From contig MQVO02000005.1 of assembly GCA_001986395.2 (NCBI GenBank), positions 1,674,001 to 1,738,000 of the forward strand: DNA of 64,000 nucleotides, written 5' to 3'. Under the pieces are notes generated by a model. It was not told where the DNA came from and searched no databases. It saw only the letters and a list, made by a program, of their open reading frames with translations. Shown here piece by piece: positions 1 to 11,995 of the stretch. The position numbers and the translations under genes are program-made. The DNA comes from Irpex lacteus. Taxonomy: Eukaryota; Basidiomycota; Agaricomycetes; Polyporales; Irpicaceae. The first letter of the stretch is position 1; the number at the start of each line of letters is the position of its first letter.

Positions 1-225
1 CAGTCACCGCACGGCAAAGTCTCGGACCGCGGGGAAACAGATGCAGCGGGGGCAGTCTGCATGCTTCGGACCGGTTCAATGGGCTGCTGACCCCTGCGAT
101 CGATATGTTTTGCTATTCCTGCCCACCAGAGCCCACCGCTACTGTACTTAAGTGCGGGCTGTTCGTCATCTCGAAGATGTACAACGTTGCCCTACTTCCC
201 ACCTCGACGCGTCGCTGGCTGAACC

Positions 226-2343
226 ATGCCCTCCTTTTCACTCCAAAGTCCATTCAAGTCTAACCCCGTCGAAACCAGAGATGACTTGGCCCGCTTTCTA
301 GTCGGCCTCCTAGACCCTCTCGCAGCTCACACATCCCCAGGCGGCGCACGCATCCACCTAGGCTACACGGGCACCCACTTCGACGAGACAGCCGCTCACC
401 TCGAAGGGTTCTCTCGACCAATCTGGGGTCTCGCGTCTTTGCTTGCCGGAGGAGGCAAGTACGAGGGCGTAGACCGATGGGTGCAAGGTTTCACGAACGG
501 GACTAACCCCGACCACGAAGAGTTCTGGGGCGACATGCGGAATAAGGACCAGCGGATGGTCGAGTGCTCTGCTATTGGGTTCTCTTTGGCTGTGGCCAAG
601 GAGCATCTCTGGGACGCCCTTGACACTAACGCTAAGACTCACTTGGAGAACTGGCTGGGCGGGATGAACGACAAGGAGATGCCCAACACCAACTGGTTGT
701 GGTTCCGAGTGAGTTCTCCTCCACCTTTCCGACACAACGACGCTATACTCAATCTATCTATACAGGTATTCTCCAACCTAGGCCTTTCAAAAGTAGGATC
801 CTCAAAATACGACCCTGAACGTCTGAAAGCCGACATGGACCACCTAGATACATTCTACATCGGCGACGGCTGGTCCAGAGACGGCCCCGAGGGCGTCGTC
901 CAGCTAGACTACTACTCATCCTCCTTCGCCATCCAATTCGCGCAGCTCGTCTACTCCAAACTCGCACAAAAGGAAGATCCAGCCCGGTGCGAAGAGTACC
1001 GTAACAGAGCCCGCCTGTTCGCACAGGACTTTGTCCGGTACTTTGACCCCGAAGGTTCGTCCGTCTTGCATCCGATAAGTTCTCTTCGTAGAGTGCTCTG
1101 AGATTTCTGACCCATGAGTGGTAATGTAGGCCGTGCGGTGCCCTTCGGGAGAAGCCTGACGTATCGCTTCGCGATGTCGTCGTTCTGGGGGGCCGTTGCC
1201 TTTGCTGACTTGGAGCTTCCCGCGCCTCTCACGTGGGGTGTTGTACGAGGGCTTCAGCTCCGTAATGTGCGTTGGTGGGCGAAACAAGCTGGTGCATACA
1301 ACACCGACGGGACGTTGACTATTGGTTATGTGTATCCCAATCAGGCTATGACAGAAGTAAGACACTCGCTCTCCTTCCAGAATAATAATAATTGACCTCG
1401 GTTGCAGAATTACAACTCCCCAGGCAGCCCATACTGGTGCTGCAAATCCTTCATCACCCTCTCCCTCCCCCCAACCCACCCATTCTGGTCCTCCCCCGAA
1501 CAGCCCTACCCTTCCTCGCTCCTCAACACAGTCCGCCCCCTCCACAAACCCCTCCACATAGCCTCCAACCGCTCCAACCACACCTTCATCCTCTCCTCCG
1601 GCCAACAATGCTCGTACCCCGTCAAGAACAGCGCGGCAAAGTACGGCAAGTTCGCGTACTCGTCTGCATTCGGGTATAGCGTCGCTGTTGGGAACCTGTT
1701 GTTGCATGAGGTGGGCGCGGATAGTGTTTTGGCGTTGAGCGATGATGGTGGGGAGACGTGGAAGTGTCGACGGGAGACGAGGGAGGCGAGGTTTGAGAGG
1801 GGGGAGAGCGGGGAGTGGTTGAGGTCAATGTGGTTTCCCTGGAAGGACGTCGAAGTCGAGACATGGCTCGTCCCGCCCACCGAGGCGGCGCCCCTCTGGC
1901 ATCTTCGGATTCATCGTCTGCGTACAGGCAGACCGTTACAATCGGCAGAAGGCGGATTCGCCATCTACGGCCAACAAGAAAACGACCGTGCATTAGAGCC
2001 GACCGAATCCTTCACGACATTCGGGATCAACGAAAAAGACGGCTCGGTGTTCGCGCATTCTAGAGCTGGCGCGGTGGGTATCGTCGAGCTGAGGCCTGAC
2101 GTTCGTCCCGGGCGGAAAGGCCAGGCGGTGCGGACGGATGCGAATACGAATCTGATGGTGCCGAGGGCCGTGGTGCCTACGCTCTTGGAGGAACACGAGG
2201 CGAAGGACGAGGATGTGTGGTTTGTGAGTGCGGTATTCGGTTTGCCTTGTCAGGGTGAGGAGGTGGGTGCGCCGAGGGGTTGGGAGGAGGAGTGGAGGAA
2301 GAGGCCTGTTATCCCCGCGGAGATTGCTAGGTTGATTGTTTAG
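226..2343 (+). CDS. DUF2264-domain protein (putative secreted-sugar-type hydrolase/lyase fold)
   Basis: Four exons (226-708, 766-1054, 1130-1356, 1408-2343) join in frame into about 644 residues, with GT-AG introns of 51-75 bases. The N-terminal half contains the segments [28 protein letters not shown] and [19 protein letters not shown] recognise these as the DUF2264 family, which is found in bacteria and fungi and is thought to adopt an alpha/alpha-barrel related to polysaccharide lyases and unsaturated glycuronyl hydrolases. The second half ([31 protein letters not shown]) matches the rest of that family. No signal peptide is obvious. Substrate and reaction are unknown; a carbohydrate-active role is inferred from the fold only. 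All junctions keep frame, so the gene looks intact. The start is the first ATG of the open frame and is followed by no competing upstream ATG nearby. Confidence 0.85.
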
Positions 2344-2731
2344 GCTTTGGTACTATAGAGAGAGAAAGAGTGATGTTTTAGGATGCCTATCTAGTAATGA
2401 CGATCCGGAGAACCTATCTACGCACGGCGGTGTCATCTAACCTATGCATAGCTTAAGTTATGGGCGTCTGAGATCGCCGCGGTGATCCTGTCCGCGAGAT
2501 TATCACAACGCTCTTACCAGCTACGTCCACTACTTAGTATCGACCATCTTGCAGAAATGCATACTCTCGCGCCATATCGGCTTCCCTGCGATATGTTATC
2601 GAGCGAACCAGCAGGAACATATAATCATCCTACGAACCGTGTTTCAAATGCACAATCCGGAATTCCCTTCCCATGACCAGACCAAGACTGACAATGCCAC
2701 GGCCTTCGCCTCACAAGAGTCATAACGACAT

Positions 2732-2759
2732 AGATAAAGTGGTGCTTAACTTCTTATCT
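2732..2759. promoter_or_regulatory. Paired GATA-factor sites upstream of the amidase
   Basis: AGATAA lies at 2732-2737 and its reverse, CTTATCT, at 2753-2759. They are about 20 bases apart and roughly 140-165 bases before the amidase start. Fungal AreA-type GATA factors bind HGATAR cores and act best on closely spaced pairs. An AreA-like gene is in this same window (17.3-20.9 kb). That it binds here is inference. Confidence 0.4.
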
Positions 2760-2895
2760 TGGCACGTGTCTTATAATGGGATGGGTACGTCCGAGTTTCA
2801 AACCTATATCTACTCAGCAATCAGTCCTCAGTCTACCGTGTACTCACGCCCACGCCCCTCGCCCTACAGTATTCACTTGAACATCGAACCTGAAC

Positions 2896-5064
2896 ATGTC
2901 AAACCCCGAGTCAAAGTCCAAACCGCACTGGAAGGACATCGTCGCAGAGAAGCGAGCCCGCCAAGCGGCTGCTATACCCAAAGAATGGCTGATCACCCCT
3001 CCTCCTGATACAGTACTCGACGTCACAGGGGTTCCCGAGCAGTGTACGGACCTTCTGAGTCCCAGGGAGCTGGAGATCACGAACACGGCAGACGTTGCCG
3101 TGCTTCTGGGGAAGCTGGCCTCTGCGGAGTGGTCTTCGGTGGAGGTGACGACTGCGTATTATAAGCGGGCTATTATTGCGCAACAGTTGGTATGTCTTTG
3201 TGATTCGATTTGAAGGGTTTGTATCTTTGCTTGGTGCTGATTTGAGTGTAGGTGAACTGCTTGACTGAGATATTTGTGGAGCGCGCTCTTGCTCGTGCAG
3301 CTGAGCTTGATGCACATCTAAAAGCCACAGGCAAGGTTGTCGGGCCATTGCATGGCTTGCCCATCTCTCTGAAGGACCAGTTTCGCCTGAAAGGGCTGGA
3401 GACCACCATGGGTGAGTACGAACCTCGATGTTAATATACTTGGCTTATCCTAGTCACCCAGGTTATGTATCTTGGATTGGTAAATACGCCGAGAAGGACT
3501 CTGTCTTGGTCCAGATTCTGTACGACGCGGGAGCCGTTCCGTTTGTCCAGACAAATGTCCCACAAACACTGATGGTAAGACTAGCCCTCCTCCAAAGTAA
3601 TTTACTGTTGAGATACGACCTTAATTAGTGGCCCGAGACGTACAACAAGATCTTCGGGCGAACACTGAATCCTCACAATCGTTCACTCACCTCAGGCGGA
3701 TCGTCGGGAGGTGAGGGCGCTCTCATCGGCCTCAAAGGCAGCCCTCTTGGTGTTGGCTCTGACATTGGAGGGTAAGTTCGTCCATGATACTCTCTACACC
3801 CGCTACTCACACGTTTCCCAGCTCTGTCCGCATCCCAGCCTCTTTCAACGGCCTATACGGACTCAGACCATCATACGGTCGTGTACCCTACGCAGGTGCC
3901 GTCAACTCCTGTGAAGGTCAAGAATCTGTTCTATCCGTCTTCGGCCCACTCAGCCAGACATTGAGTGGCGTAAAACTATTTATACAGGCCGTGGCTGCTG
4001 GACAGCCCTGGCTTAAGGACCCACTCGCTCGCCGTGCCCCTTGGGATGAGGATCTTTATAGACTCACACCGTATGGTGGAGGTAAACAGCTCTGCTTTGG
4101 TATCATTTGGAACGATGGGCAGGTGGTTCCCCATCCTCCTATTATCAGAGCCCTCGAGATCACAAAGGCTGCCCTTGTGGCTGCTGGGCATAAAGGTATG
4201 TCGCGGCTCGAAGTTAACATCGCCAATGACTAAGATGGCCGATAGTGATCGACTGGCATCCGTATAAGCATAAAGAGATACTTTTGAACGTGGTAAGTCG
4301 CTTCTTCACCAATGAATATGTTAATTCCTCGCTAACCCTCCCGCAGTACAAGATCTGGACTGCCGCTTCCGAGTCAGATTATGCGGATGCTACCGCCCCC
4401 ACAGGAGAACCTATTCTCAACAGCATGGACATTTCCGAGGATGATGCTGATGCTGAAACGAACATCTTCTTGCCACCGCAAGAGAACGTATCGGCTTACG
4501 ACCTATGGAAGATACATCTAGAGAAGCGCACGTTCCGACAGGAGTACCTTGATCAGTGGAACGAGACTGTCGGTGCTACGGGAACGGGTCGTCCAATGGA
4601 CGCCATTATTGCACCTGTTTCTGCGAATGCGTCTGCTCCTCATGGGTTCAATCGGTAAGTAGAGTGCATTGCTATATGCCTTTTACTCAACGCATCCTGG
4701 ACCCTTTCAGTTCCGCTGCGTATACGGCCATATGGAACGCTCTTGACTACCCTGCATGTACATTCCCCGTAACCAAAGCCGATCCCACAGTGGATGTGAA
4801 GAAACCCGCACACCAATTTCTAGGTGACTCCGATAAGGCGCATTATGACTTCTGTAAGTCTTCTTCCTACCTAAGCGAGATTGTGTCGGTATCTGTATGC
4901 TGAACTAAGCTGTGTTGATAGATGAACCCGAGAAATTTGCGAACGCTCCTGTTGGACTTCAAGTTGTAGGCAGATGTCAGGAAGCGGAGGCAGTTATTGC
5001 TATCACTGAAATTGTGGCGGATGCCCTCGAGAAACAGAAACATTCACACGGAGGGAGGTTGTAG
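2896..5064 (+). CDS. Amidase (amidase-signature family, fungal acetamidase type)
   Basis: About nine exons join in frame into a protein of roughly 570 residues, starting MSNPESKSK and ending HSHGGRL. It hydrolyses amides to carboxylic acid and ammonia. All three residues of the Ser-cisSer-Lys triad can be placed: Lys in PISLKDQF, a Ser in SGGSSGGEG, and the nucleophilic Ser in GSDIGGSVRIP. The C-terminal AIWNALDYPACTFPV and PVGLQVVGR segments are typical of acetamidase/fatty-acid-amide-hydrolase-like fungal members. There is no signal peptide, so it is probably cytosolic. In Aspergillus the related acetamidase gene is controlled by the GATA factor AreA, and two GATA sites precede this gene. 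The exact substrate (acetamide, formamide or a longer amide) cannot be read from the sequence. Intact. Confidence 0.93.
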
Positions 5065-5607
5065 ATTTCTGCGGTGATATAGTTGAACACGGTATTGCTT
5101 AGATAGGAGTAACAAACGACGAGCTGGGCCAAACCGCATACTGCACCATCACAACACAGTCTCTGGATACTTAGCATCCGTCCAGCACATTTCGTGAGAT
5201 TTGCCCTGAATCTTTGGCTCAGCAGTGTATCGCAGCACAGCCGGCCTTACGCGACATAACTATTTGTATTAGCTCCGCAGAGGATAAAAAATGGTCTTGG
5301 GAGGCAACAAACACTGGTAGTTTACGGCGAGTTTTGTAGTCGGGAGGGTTACTTATTACTACCAAAGTCTCAGGTTGAGCGCCTTGTATTTGGTCATGTT
5401 TGTGCCTTGTTGTGTTTAATCCAACCATTGGCGGTTGATGCGAGCTGGAAACAAACACGAGGCAACCTCGTTCTCTTCCTTCCATCTTGTCTTCCAACGT
5501 AAATATTTCTGTAACGACCTGCTCGGATACCCTACTCTATCTTCTCTTTTTCTTCTGCGCTACCCACCTCCGAACATCCCCAACCTCCTCGTATCTCGCC
5601 TCCAATA
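5065..5607. other. Intergenic, amidase 3' side to next gene
   Basis: No coding stretch supported on either strand. The last part (about 5510-5607) is rich in C and T, as expected for a basidiomycete 5' leader just before the next start codon. Confidence 0.5.
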
Positions 5608-8600
5608 ATGTCTGCCGTCGGGTCTCCACCGCCTCCCGACTTAATGAGAACTTACATGTTGAGGTCCAGCACTCCCGGTACGCGTCGTAGTGAAGTGTAC
5701 TCGCTTCAGTCGCTCATGCTCGCTCATCCCTATAGCCTCGAACGAGAAAGGTACGAGCTGCATGATCAGTGACGCAGTGGCAATAACTCGGTTTACTGAT
5801 CTCGGGTACTCGCGTGATATACAGTTCTACTCTATCTTGAAGGCATGCAGAAAGCACCTCCGGAAGATGATGGTGCGAGTAGTGTGAGGTCGTCGAAACA
5901 TCCCCGCTCTCAGCTATCCAGAGGACCAGCCAGTGTTGCAGAGGAGGATGTAAGGTCCGATATCCAGGAGATGAACCAGTCGGAAGTAGCCAGGACTATC
6001 CCCATACACACGACAGGAGCAGTGAGCTTTACGCCTTGTGCTAAGCGAGTGCAGATAGCTTATCGATTGCACCGTAGCAGGATGATATTCCTGAGCATGA
6101 ACCTGGTCCCAACGACCCGCCTGGTCCGAAGTTCGAATCGTATGGATCATCCTTTGGAAATTTTGGGCCCCTCCGTGACAGTCTGCCTCCGGTGAACGGC
6201 TGGAACCCGCAGGTATGTGTTCGAGAACATCTGTGTCTACTGTCTTTCAATCCATATGTATAGGCGTGGACATCACCAACCAAAGCAGCTGGAGTTCCTC
6301 TTCCCGAAACCGCCGTCTCTCCCGGTACTAACTATGCGAACCCATTCCAGGTAAGATCTATGATGGTTCCTGCTCTAAAGTGTTACCAAAACCTATCACA
6401 GGAGTTCGGGATGGCCCCTTTGGAAGGTGCAAATATACCCCTCCCGCCGTCCGTAACATCAGGCCCTAGTCGTAGGACTGGGCAACCCTCGCAGAAAGCA
6501 CCCTCTGTGGGGAATGATGTGAGCTGTGGTTTATCAACACTGCTCGAAGCGCAACGCTAACAACACGAGTTGGACGTAGTTCCTTTCGCCGAAATCGGCT
6601 GCGCGGCCCATGTCACCTCCACGGACCGTTAATGGCAACGGCCAGTCCCCGGAACGAGCGTGGTCTCCTCGCTCAGGGGTCTCTCAACAGGCATCTCGTA
6701 TTACACCCAAGACGAGCCGATCGGCGTATCCTCCTCTTCCCGAGTCTACAATGGAGGATCCTGCTATCTCGCGTGCGGCTTCCCCTCCCGCACGCTCACA
6801 TAATAAGACCCCGTCGATTGCTCCCTCCGAATCTGCTTCTCAAGCACCCAGAATGAGAGCCCAGAAGAGCGCATCACAGAAAGAACCCTCGCACAAGTCT
6901 TCGCGATCTATTCGTGGCGCATCCGAGCTCAACCCTCCGCCGGAGCCTGCCAGAAGTGCAGTATCTCGCACAGCACCCTCCCAGCGGGAAGGTGAGATAA
7001 TGGCCATACCATGAACGGTGAATATAGCTAACATACTCTAAAATAGCCCGGTCGCAGGCCATGTCACCACGTAGCCACGCCAGCCGAGCCCTCTCTCAAC
7101 GGACCACCGATGAACTGATCAAAGCGGCTTCTGCTGTATCAGCAGCACGTTCTCATAAACATATCGACCCGGAAAGCACACCGACGCCATCTCGTCCAGC
7201 TTCGCCTCTACAGGACTTGAACGCGGAAGAGCAACGTCTCGTCAACGAGTTTTTGACGCGCCCCGCAGGCGCACGTACTTCGTACGCACCGTCAGCTACT
7301 ACACTGGAACCGGAGATCCAGAACTCTCATTTCCATGATGGCGAGTTGTGCCAATTGTTGCATGCACTTGATGCACCAATGGCCGACCCTGTCAAGAAAG
7401 CTGTTCGCAAGGCCGTGAGGGCTAGAGTTAAGAAGCTGGGCATGAAATACGACAACGAGGTAGGTGAAGTCCCGCATGGCGACTATCCGTATGTAACTGA
7501 TTTCCCCCGTTGCAGTCTATCCGACAGTATCGCAAATCCTACCATGATCACAGCCCTGCTATTCACCTCTCGAGCGAGGCAGCTGCTGGTCTTAATCAGC
7601 TGGCAGCCATGGACGAACCACCAGAATGGGCGAAGAGTTTGCTTGAGAACGTAGCGCACTTGACGGCCAAGGTGGACCGCGTGGATACGAAGGTTGATAG
7701 GGTGGTTGAACTGCGATCCTCTCGTGGGGCCGGATCCTTCGTCACCGACGGGCGTAGCTTCCCCAATGGACAGCATGACGGTCATTATACTCAATCTGAG
7801 TCTCGTACCGGATATGTACCGAGTCCTATGACACAGAGTGCAAACCTGCATCCTCAGACTGAGCAAGAGAATGACGAGGACATGTACACGGAAGGCCCTC
7901 ATGAGCATGGTGCGGTGGAAGACGCGGATTATTACGAGGAAGATGATGGCCTTATGACGAACCAGGAGGAAGAAGTCCGAGGAGCCATACCCAGTGACCA
8001 GGATAATTCTCCCGGACACCAGTTCCTCAAGGAAGAGCTCTACAAGCTTCGAGTTAAGCCCCATGCTGGTAGTCAGTCTGCCGCTACTCACAAGACTTGG
8101 GAAGTTGCCCGCGACGATGGTGGAGAGTTCTTGGACGAAGGTGATACTCAAGCGGCAGTGACCGAGTCAGGGCTGCCTGAGATCCCTGATGCGCACACCG
8201 GTAATTATGCTCCTACAGAGCGTAGTCTTCCGCCCATACCTCATGGACAGGAAGAGCTTGTAGCGCAGCCTGCTTGGCCTGCAGGGGACTACAACACGGA
8301 GTCCCGTGGCCCTCCTCCGTGGCAGCGTATCCACCAACGTTTGTTGAGCTGGGCGATTGTTTGGCCTATGAGCGAGCTGGAGAACGCGTTGAATAGCACA
8401 ACACGTGGGCATCAGGTAGACGAGGTAGCGTTAAGCATCTGGTCGACTCAGAGCTACAAGCGTTATGTTCGGTCCCGTATGACTGAGAGTCCACCTGAAC
8501 GCGTCGATAGACTGTTCGTCCCGCCGAATATGGCGGAAGCTATCAGTACCGCTGTGTACAACGGGAGGCATGGCGATGCTTGTGGTATGCTCCGAGACCT

Positions 8601-9167
8601 CTGGGCACCGTTCGGTCTGGAGGGTATCCCCCGTTTGTTGATCGTGCTGGCCAAGCACCGTAATGACGCCAATCATTGGGTTGTCCACAGGTAAGATACA
8701 TCATTCAACGATGTGCTACTCCGAACCTAATCTCTTTTCGCAGATTCTCCCTGCCTGATGGATCACTCACCACCTACGATACATACCCTGAGAAGTCGTT
8801 GCCCGATGGAAGGGTAAGTAGCTTAGTTGACATTCCTGGTTCTAGCACTGACTTGCTTCTCGTCTAGCCTCTTGGCTGGTGGTTTGCCATACGTATTGCC
8901 TGGCCTGATGCCATCTATCCGAGCCCAGACCGTTTGATGCAGAAGATGGTTCGCTTGCATCGTCCTATGCAACTCGCGATTGACAACTCAGTCGCGGCGG
9001 CTGGCATCTGGCGTAACATCCTCATGGCTTCTCGCGCAGAACGAAGTCTAGATCTCGAACGCCTCCGTGATCTCATTAACCAGGAGGTCAAGAACCTGCG
9101 CCAACGGAAGGTGTTGGGCAAACTCTCCATTGGCTCTCCCAGGCCGAACTGGGAGGATATGCATTAA
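5608..9167 (+). CDS. Large conserved protein of unknown function, disordered with coiled coil and folded C-terminal domain
   Basis: I do not recognise a named family. At least ten exons join in frame from MSAVGSPPPPDLMRTYM (5608) to SPRPNWEDMH (stop at 9167). Residues up to about 300 are low complexity and rich in Pro, Ser and Arg, with many SPR/SP motifs suggesting phosphorylated disorder. The middle holds a short coiled coil (LTAKVDRVDTKVDRVVEL) and an acidic patch (DADYYEEDDG). The C-terminal 250 residues are ordered and well formed: WSTQSYKRYVRSRM, LRDLWAPFGLEGIPRLL, NDANHWVVHRFSLPDG, PLGWWFAIRIAWPDAIYPS. The NHWVVHR...YDTYP spacing vaguely recalls the His and Asp of Ulp1-like C48 peptidases, but I see no matching catalytic Cys, so no activity is claimed. 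All joins I checked keep frame, so the gene appears real and intact. Confidence 0.75.
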
Positions 9168-9460
9168 CGATCTTGATGATAACGACGGACTAAGAGCTGT
9201 TATAGAAGGAAGAAATGTAACATTTTTGTAGGTTTGCTTCATTTTTATGTTCTCGGTAGTTACACACTCTACAATCCCTTGACATGACACTTTGTGATTT
9301 ATACTCGTGCCACTAGCACAACGCTTCATTGCTGACTTTTGTTTTCTACTATACCTGTCCTACTCTGCTTGGCATGTATTCGATCGATAGTGCTTTGCTA
9401 GTATGTAGTACATTGTAATTTGGTTCTGGATGAAATGAAAGTATGGTTTACACGGTCTGA

Positions 9461-10171
9461 TCAGAATGTTCCATGTATTGCCTGCCGACATGTGAGGCAT
9501 GTGAGAGGACAGGTACGAAGGTCTGCTCCGAGCGTGGAATGAAGGAAGTTCACAGCTCGCATGTATCTGCCGTCATGTATTGGCATGCTTCGCACGGAAA
9601 ATGTTATAAGCTCACGTACGCGCGAATTATGGAGAGCTTCGAGAAAGCTTCCCGGTCCACGCATATGAACGCACTGCTTGGAAGCCGCACTGTGAGACCG
9701 TGCACCCTTTTCTGGGCCTGTTGCAAGTCTTGCGCAAGTTGAGGTCCATTTGCTCCGAGCTGAGAAATCCATATGATCACTGACATTATTTCCGCCGTAT
9801 AGGAGAAGTCGGCTGAAGGGTGTTGCTCGACGGGAAGGGCTACAAACCCCGCAGTACATCTGCGAGATCACCGACAGCAGGAGTGTTACGTCTGGAATCC
9901 AGGGGTTTAGGAGTAGAAGTGGCCCCCTAGACTCAGAAAGTAAGTTTGGCTATCGTAGTCGAGCAATGGCCTGTGTGCATACTTGGTGGTAGAGAGCCTG
10001 CAGCTCTGCGTGCTGGCTATCTACTTGCATGGTGAGCTGCGTAATTTTTGCCTTTGTACTTCTTTGCTGCTTCGTCTTGGCCTGCTTTGAGACTGCTTGT
10101 CGTGCATCGCGTCTGCGTATGTCAGCGCTGACAATACTTTTCTTCGTTCTGCCGCTTTGTGACTTCGACAT
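9461..10171 (-). CDS. Possible small basic coiled-coil protein, doubtful gene
   Basis: A clean ATG-started frame at 10171-9950 encodes a Lys/Arg-rich N-terminus (MSKSQSGRTKKS) followed by a heptad-like helix (KITQLTMQVDSQHAELQALY). A GT-AG intron after LYHQ could join it to the open frame below (down to 9461). Another frame in that lower part reads LAQDLQQAQKRVHGLT, also helical, so the correct join is unclear. Helix and basic region loosely resemble a bZIP, but the diagnostic Asn of the bZIP basic motif is missing. It would be transcribed divergently from the signal peptide peptidase gene. Function unknown. Confidence 0.3.
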
Positions 10172-10477
10172 GGTTGTTTAGAGAAAGATATTTCGTCGAC
10201 AGCTCAAAGGTCGCTGACATAGAACACGGTAGCCTAAAACATGCGTGAGAAACACCTGCCTTACCAAGCTCCTGATACCGACGGCGATCGGGCGTAGGAT
10301 CTTGAGACACGTCGTGCTGACGCGTGGTAGCGCCCGCTAGCATTAACTTCTTGCTTTAGTCTCTCGTGAGAGCTAAAGCCGTAGCTGTAACTCTTATAGT
10401 ACTGTCAACCCACGTAGTGTATACACACTTTACGTACCTCTGTCTACTACCCCGTACGAACGCCGACAAGACAGGCA

Positions 10478-11995
10478 ATGGCAGAAGCAATAGGCGTCGA
10501 TTGGGACTTGCTGGCTTCTTATGCAGGTCTGCTTTCCTTGGCGACCCTCTCAATATACGCGGGTGCCTACGGTTCACTCCCTGTGAGTCGCGGAACTCTT
10601 GTTTTGGCTCATATCTAAAATTCTCCGAAAGCCCTTCAAACAGAAAGCAAAGGACGGTGAAACTGTTACAGCTGAGCACGATGAAGGAGACGAGGAGGAA
10701 GAACAGCCAGAGCGTTTGTCGTCGGAGGATGCGTGGTTATTCCCCATCGTAGGTGGAATAATCTATTCGCTATGCCCCGTCTTATTCAAGGTCAGATCGG
10801 TTCTGTGCTATTGTTGGGCCTCTACCTAGTGGTTAAGTACTTCGGAAAGGAGTGGATTAACTGGGCGCTTCAGTGGTACTTCACGATAGCCGGCGTAGGC
10901 AGCGGCGGAAAGGTTTGGTTTGGATTATTCCGCGAAGCAGCCTATTAATACACGAATTAAACATATTTAGGCTTTGATATCCCTCGCGCGATGGGCGACA
11001 GGGCCTCGTGTCTGGAAGCGATACGACCGAATTACAATCAAGATAACCAAGGGCTCACAAGGTACTTAAATCCAGTGCAGAGATAACATGTAAGATTGGC
11101 TCTGACATTCCACGTCACAGGACTCGTGAAATGGTCGATAAGAACACCCTCTCTCTATCTGATACCCCTGGGGGCGCTCCCTTCAATACTATATAACTTC
11201 GGAGGCAGCCAGACGCGTAGATCTGCACTCCTCACGGATATCTTGGCCTTATCGTTCTCATTCAATGCCCTCTCCTTCCTTACCGTCGACTCGTTCAAAA
11301 CCGGGTCAATTCTATTGTCCGGGCTGTTCTTATATGACATATGGTGGGTGTTCGGAACAGAAGTAGTACGTGTCTACATCTATATGTTCCCTTCTTCCGA
11401 GCTAGGTCTTCTGAACGTTACCTCTAGATGGTCAAGGTTGCAACTAACCTCGACGTGCCCATTAAGCTTCTCTGGCCAAAGTCTTTATCTTCTCGACCGA
11501 CGAGGATTCACTATGCTTGGCTTAGGCGACATTGTGGTGCCAGGAATGTTTGTGGCCCTTGCGCTGCGGTACGATCAGCACAAAGCAATAAGCCAGGGAG
11601 GGTCATCATATCGATGGAATAAACCGTATTTCTACGCCGCACTGGGAGCGTATGTCTTTGGTTTGTCGACCACCATGGCCGTCATGCACGTTTTCCGTGC
11701 TGCGCAGCCTGCTCTACTCTACCTGAGGTGAGCTCTAGTTGCCTTGGCTCAGCCGTGCGCATGACTAGTGACTGACCGCTTACGCAGTCCGGCGTGCATA
11801 CTATCATTCGTGTTAACAGCGATGGTTCGAGGAGAACTTGCCGAAGCGTGGAAATGGGCAGAGGAAGGTGAACCCTCGGAGTCTAGTAAACAGGAGAAGA
11901 GCAACAGCTCCCGCGAACTAGAGTCGAACGGTACAGCAACGACGACAGCACTTTCTTCGGAAGAGAGTGAGGTCACACGGAGAAAACAGAGCTGA
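10478..11995 (+). CDS. Signal peptide peptidase-like intramembrane aspartyl protease (A22B), frame broken by apparent indels
   Basis: This is an ER multipass protease that cleaves transmembrane signal-peptide remnants. The family's catalytic motifs are all present: YD in LFLYDIWWVFGTEV, GxGD in TMLGLGDIVVPGMFVALALRYD (split here across two readable parts), and PAL in AAQPALLYL. Other family-like segments are FPIIGSVLLLGLYL, reached by a 47-base intron, and IRTPSLYLIPLGALPS. The C-terminus is a Ser/Glu-rich tail ending TRRKQS. Start MAEAIGVDWDLL sits just before the first membrane helix. Between VPIKLLWPKS and RGFTMLGLGD (11478-11503) the frame shifts by net one base with no room for an intron. 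The intermediate frame reads FSTD, so two single-base deletions fit best. These may be sequencing errors rather than real damage, because every catalytic motif survives. Confidence 0.85.

Noticed and set aside
9950..10171. bZIP transcription factor
   Set aside because: The basic region lacks the conserved Asn and the Ala-Ala pattern, and the leucine heptads are too short. Only a generic basic coiled coil can be claimed.
10478..11995. SPP gene as a pseudogene
   Set aside because: All catalytic motifs are intact, and the only defect is a local slip of the kind seen across several conserved genes here. Sequence error is more likely.
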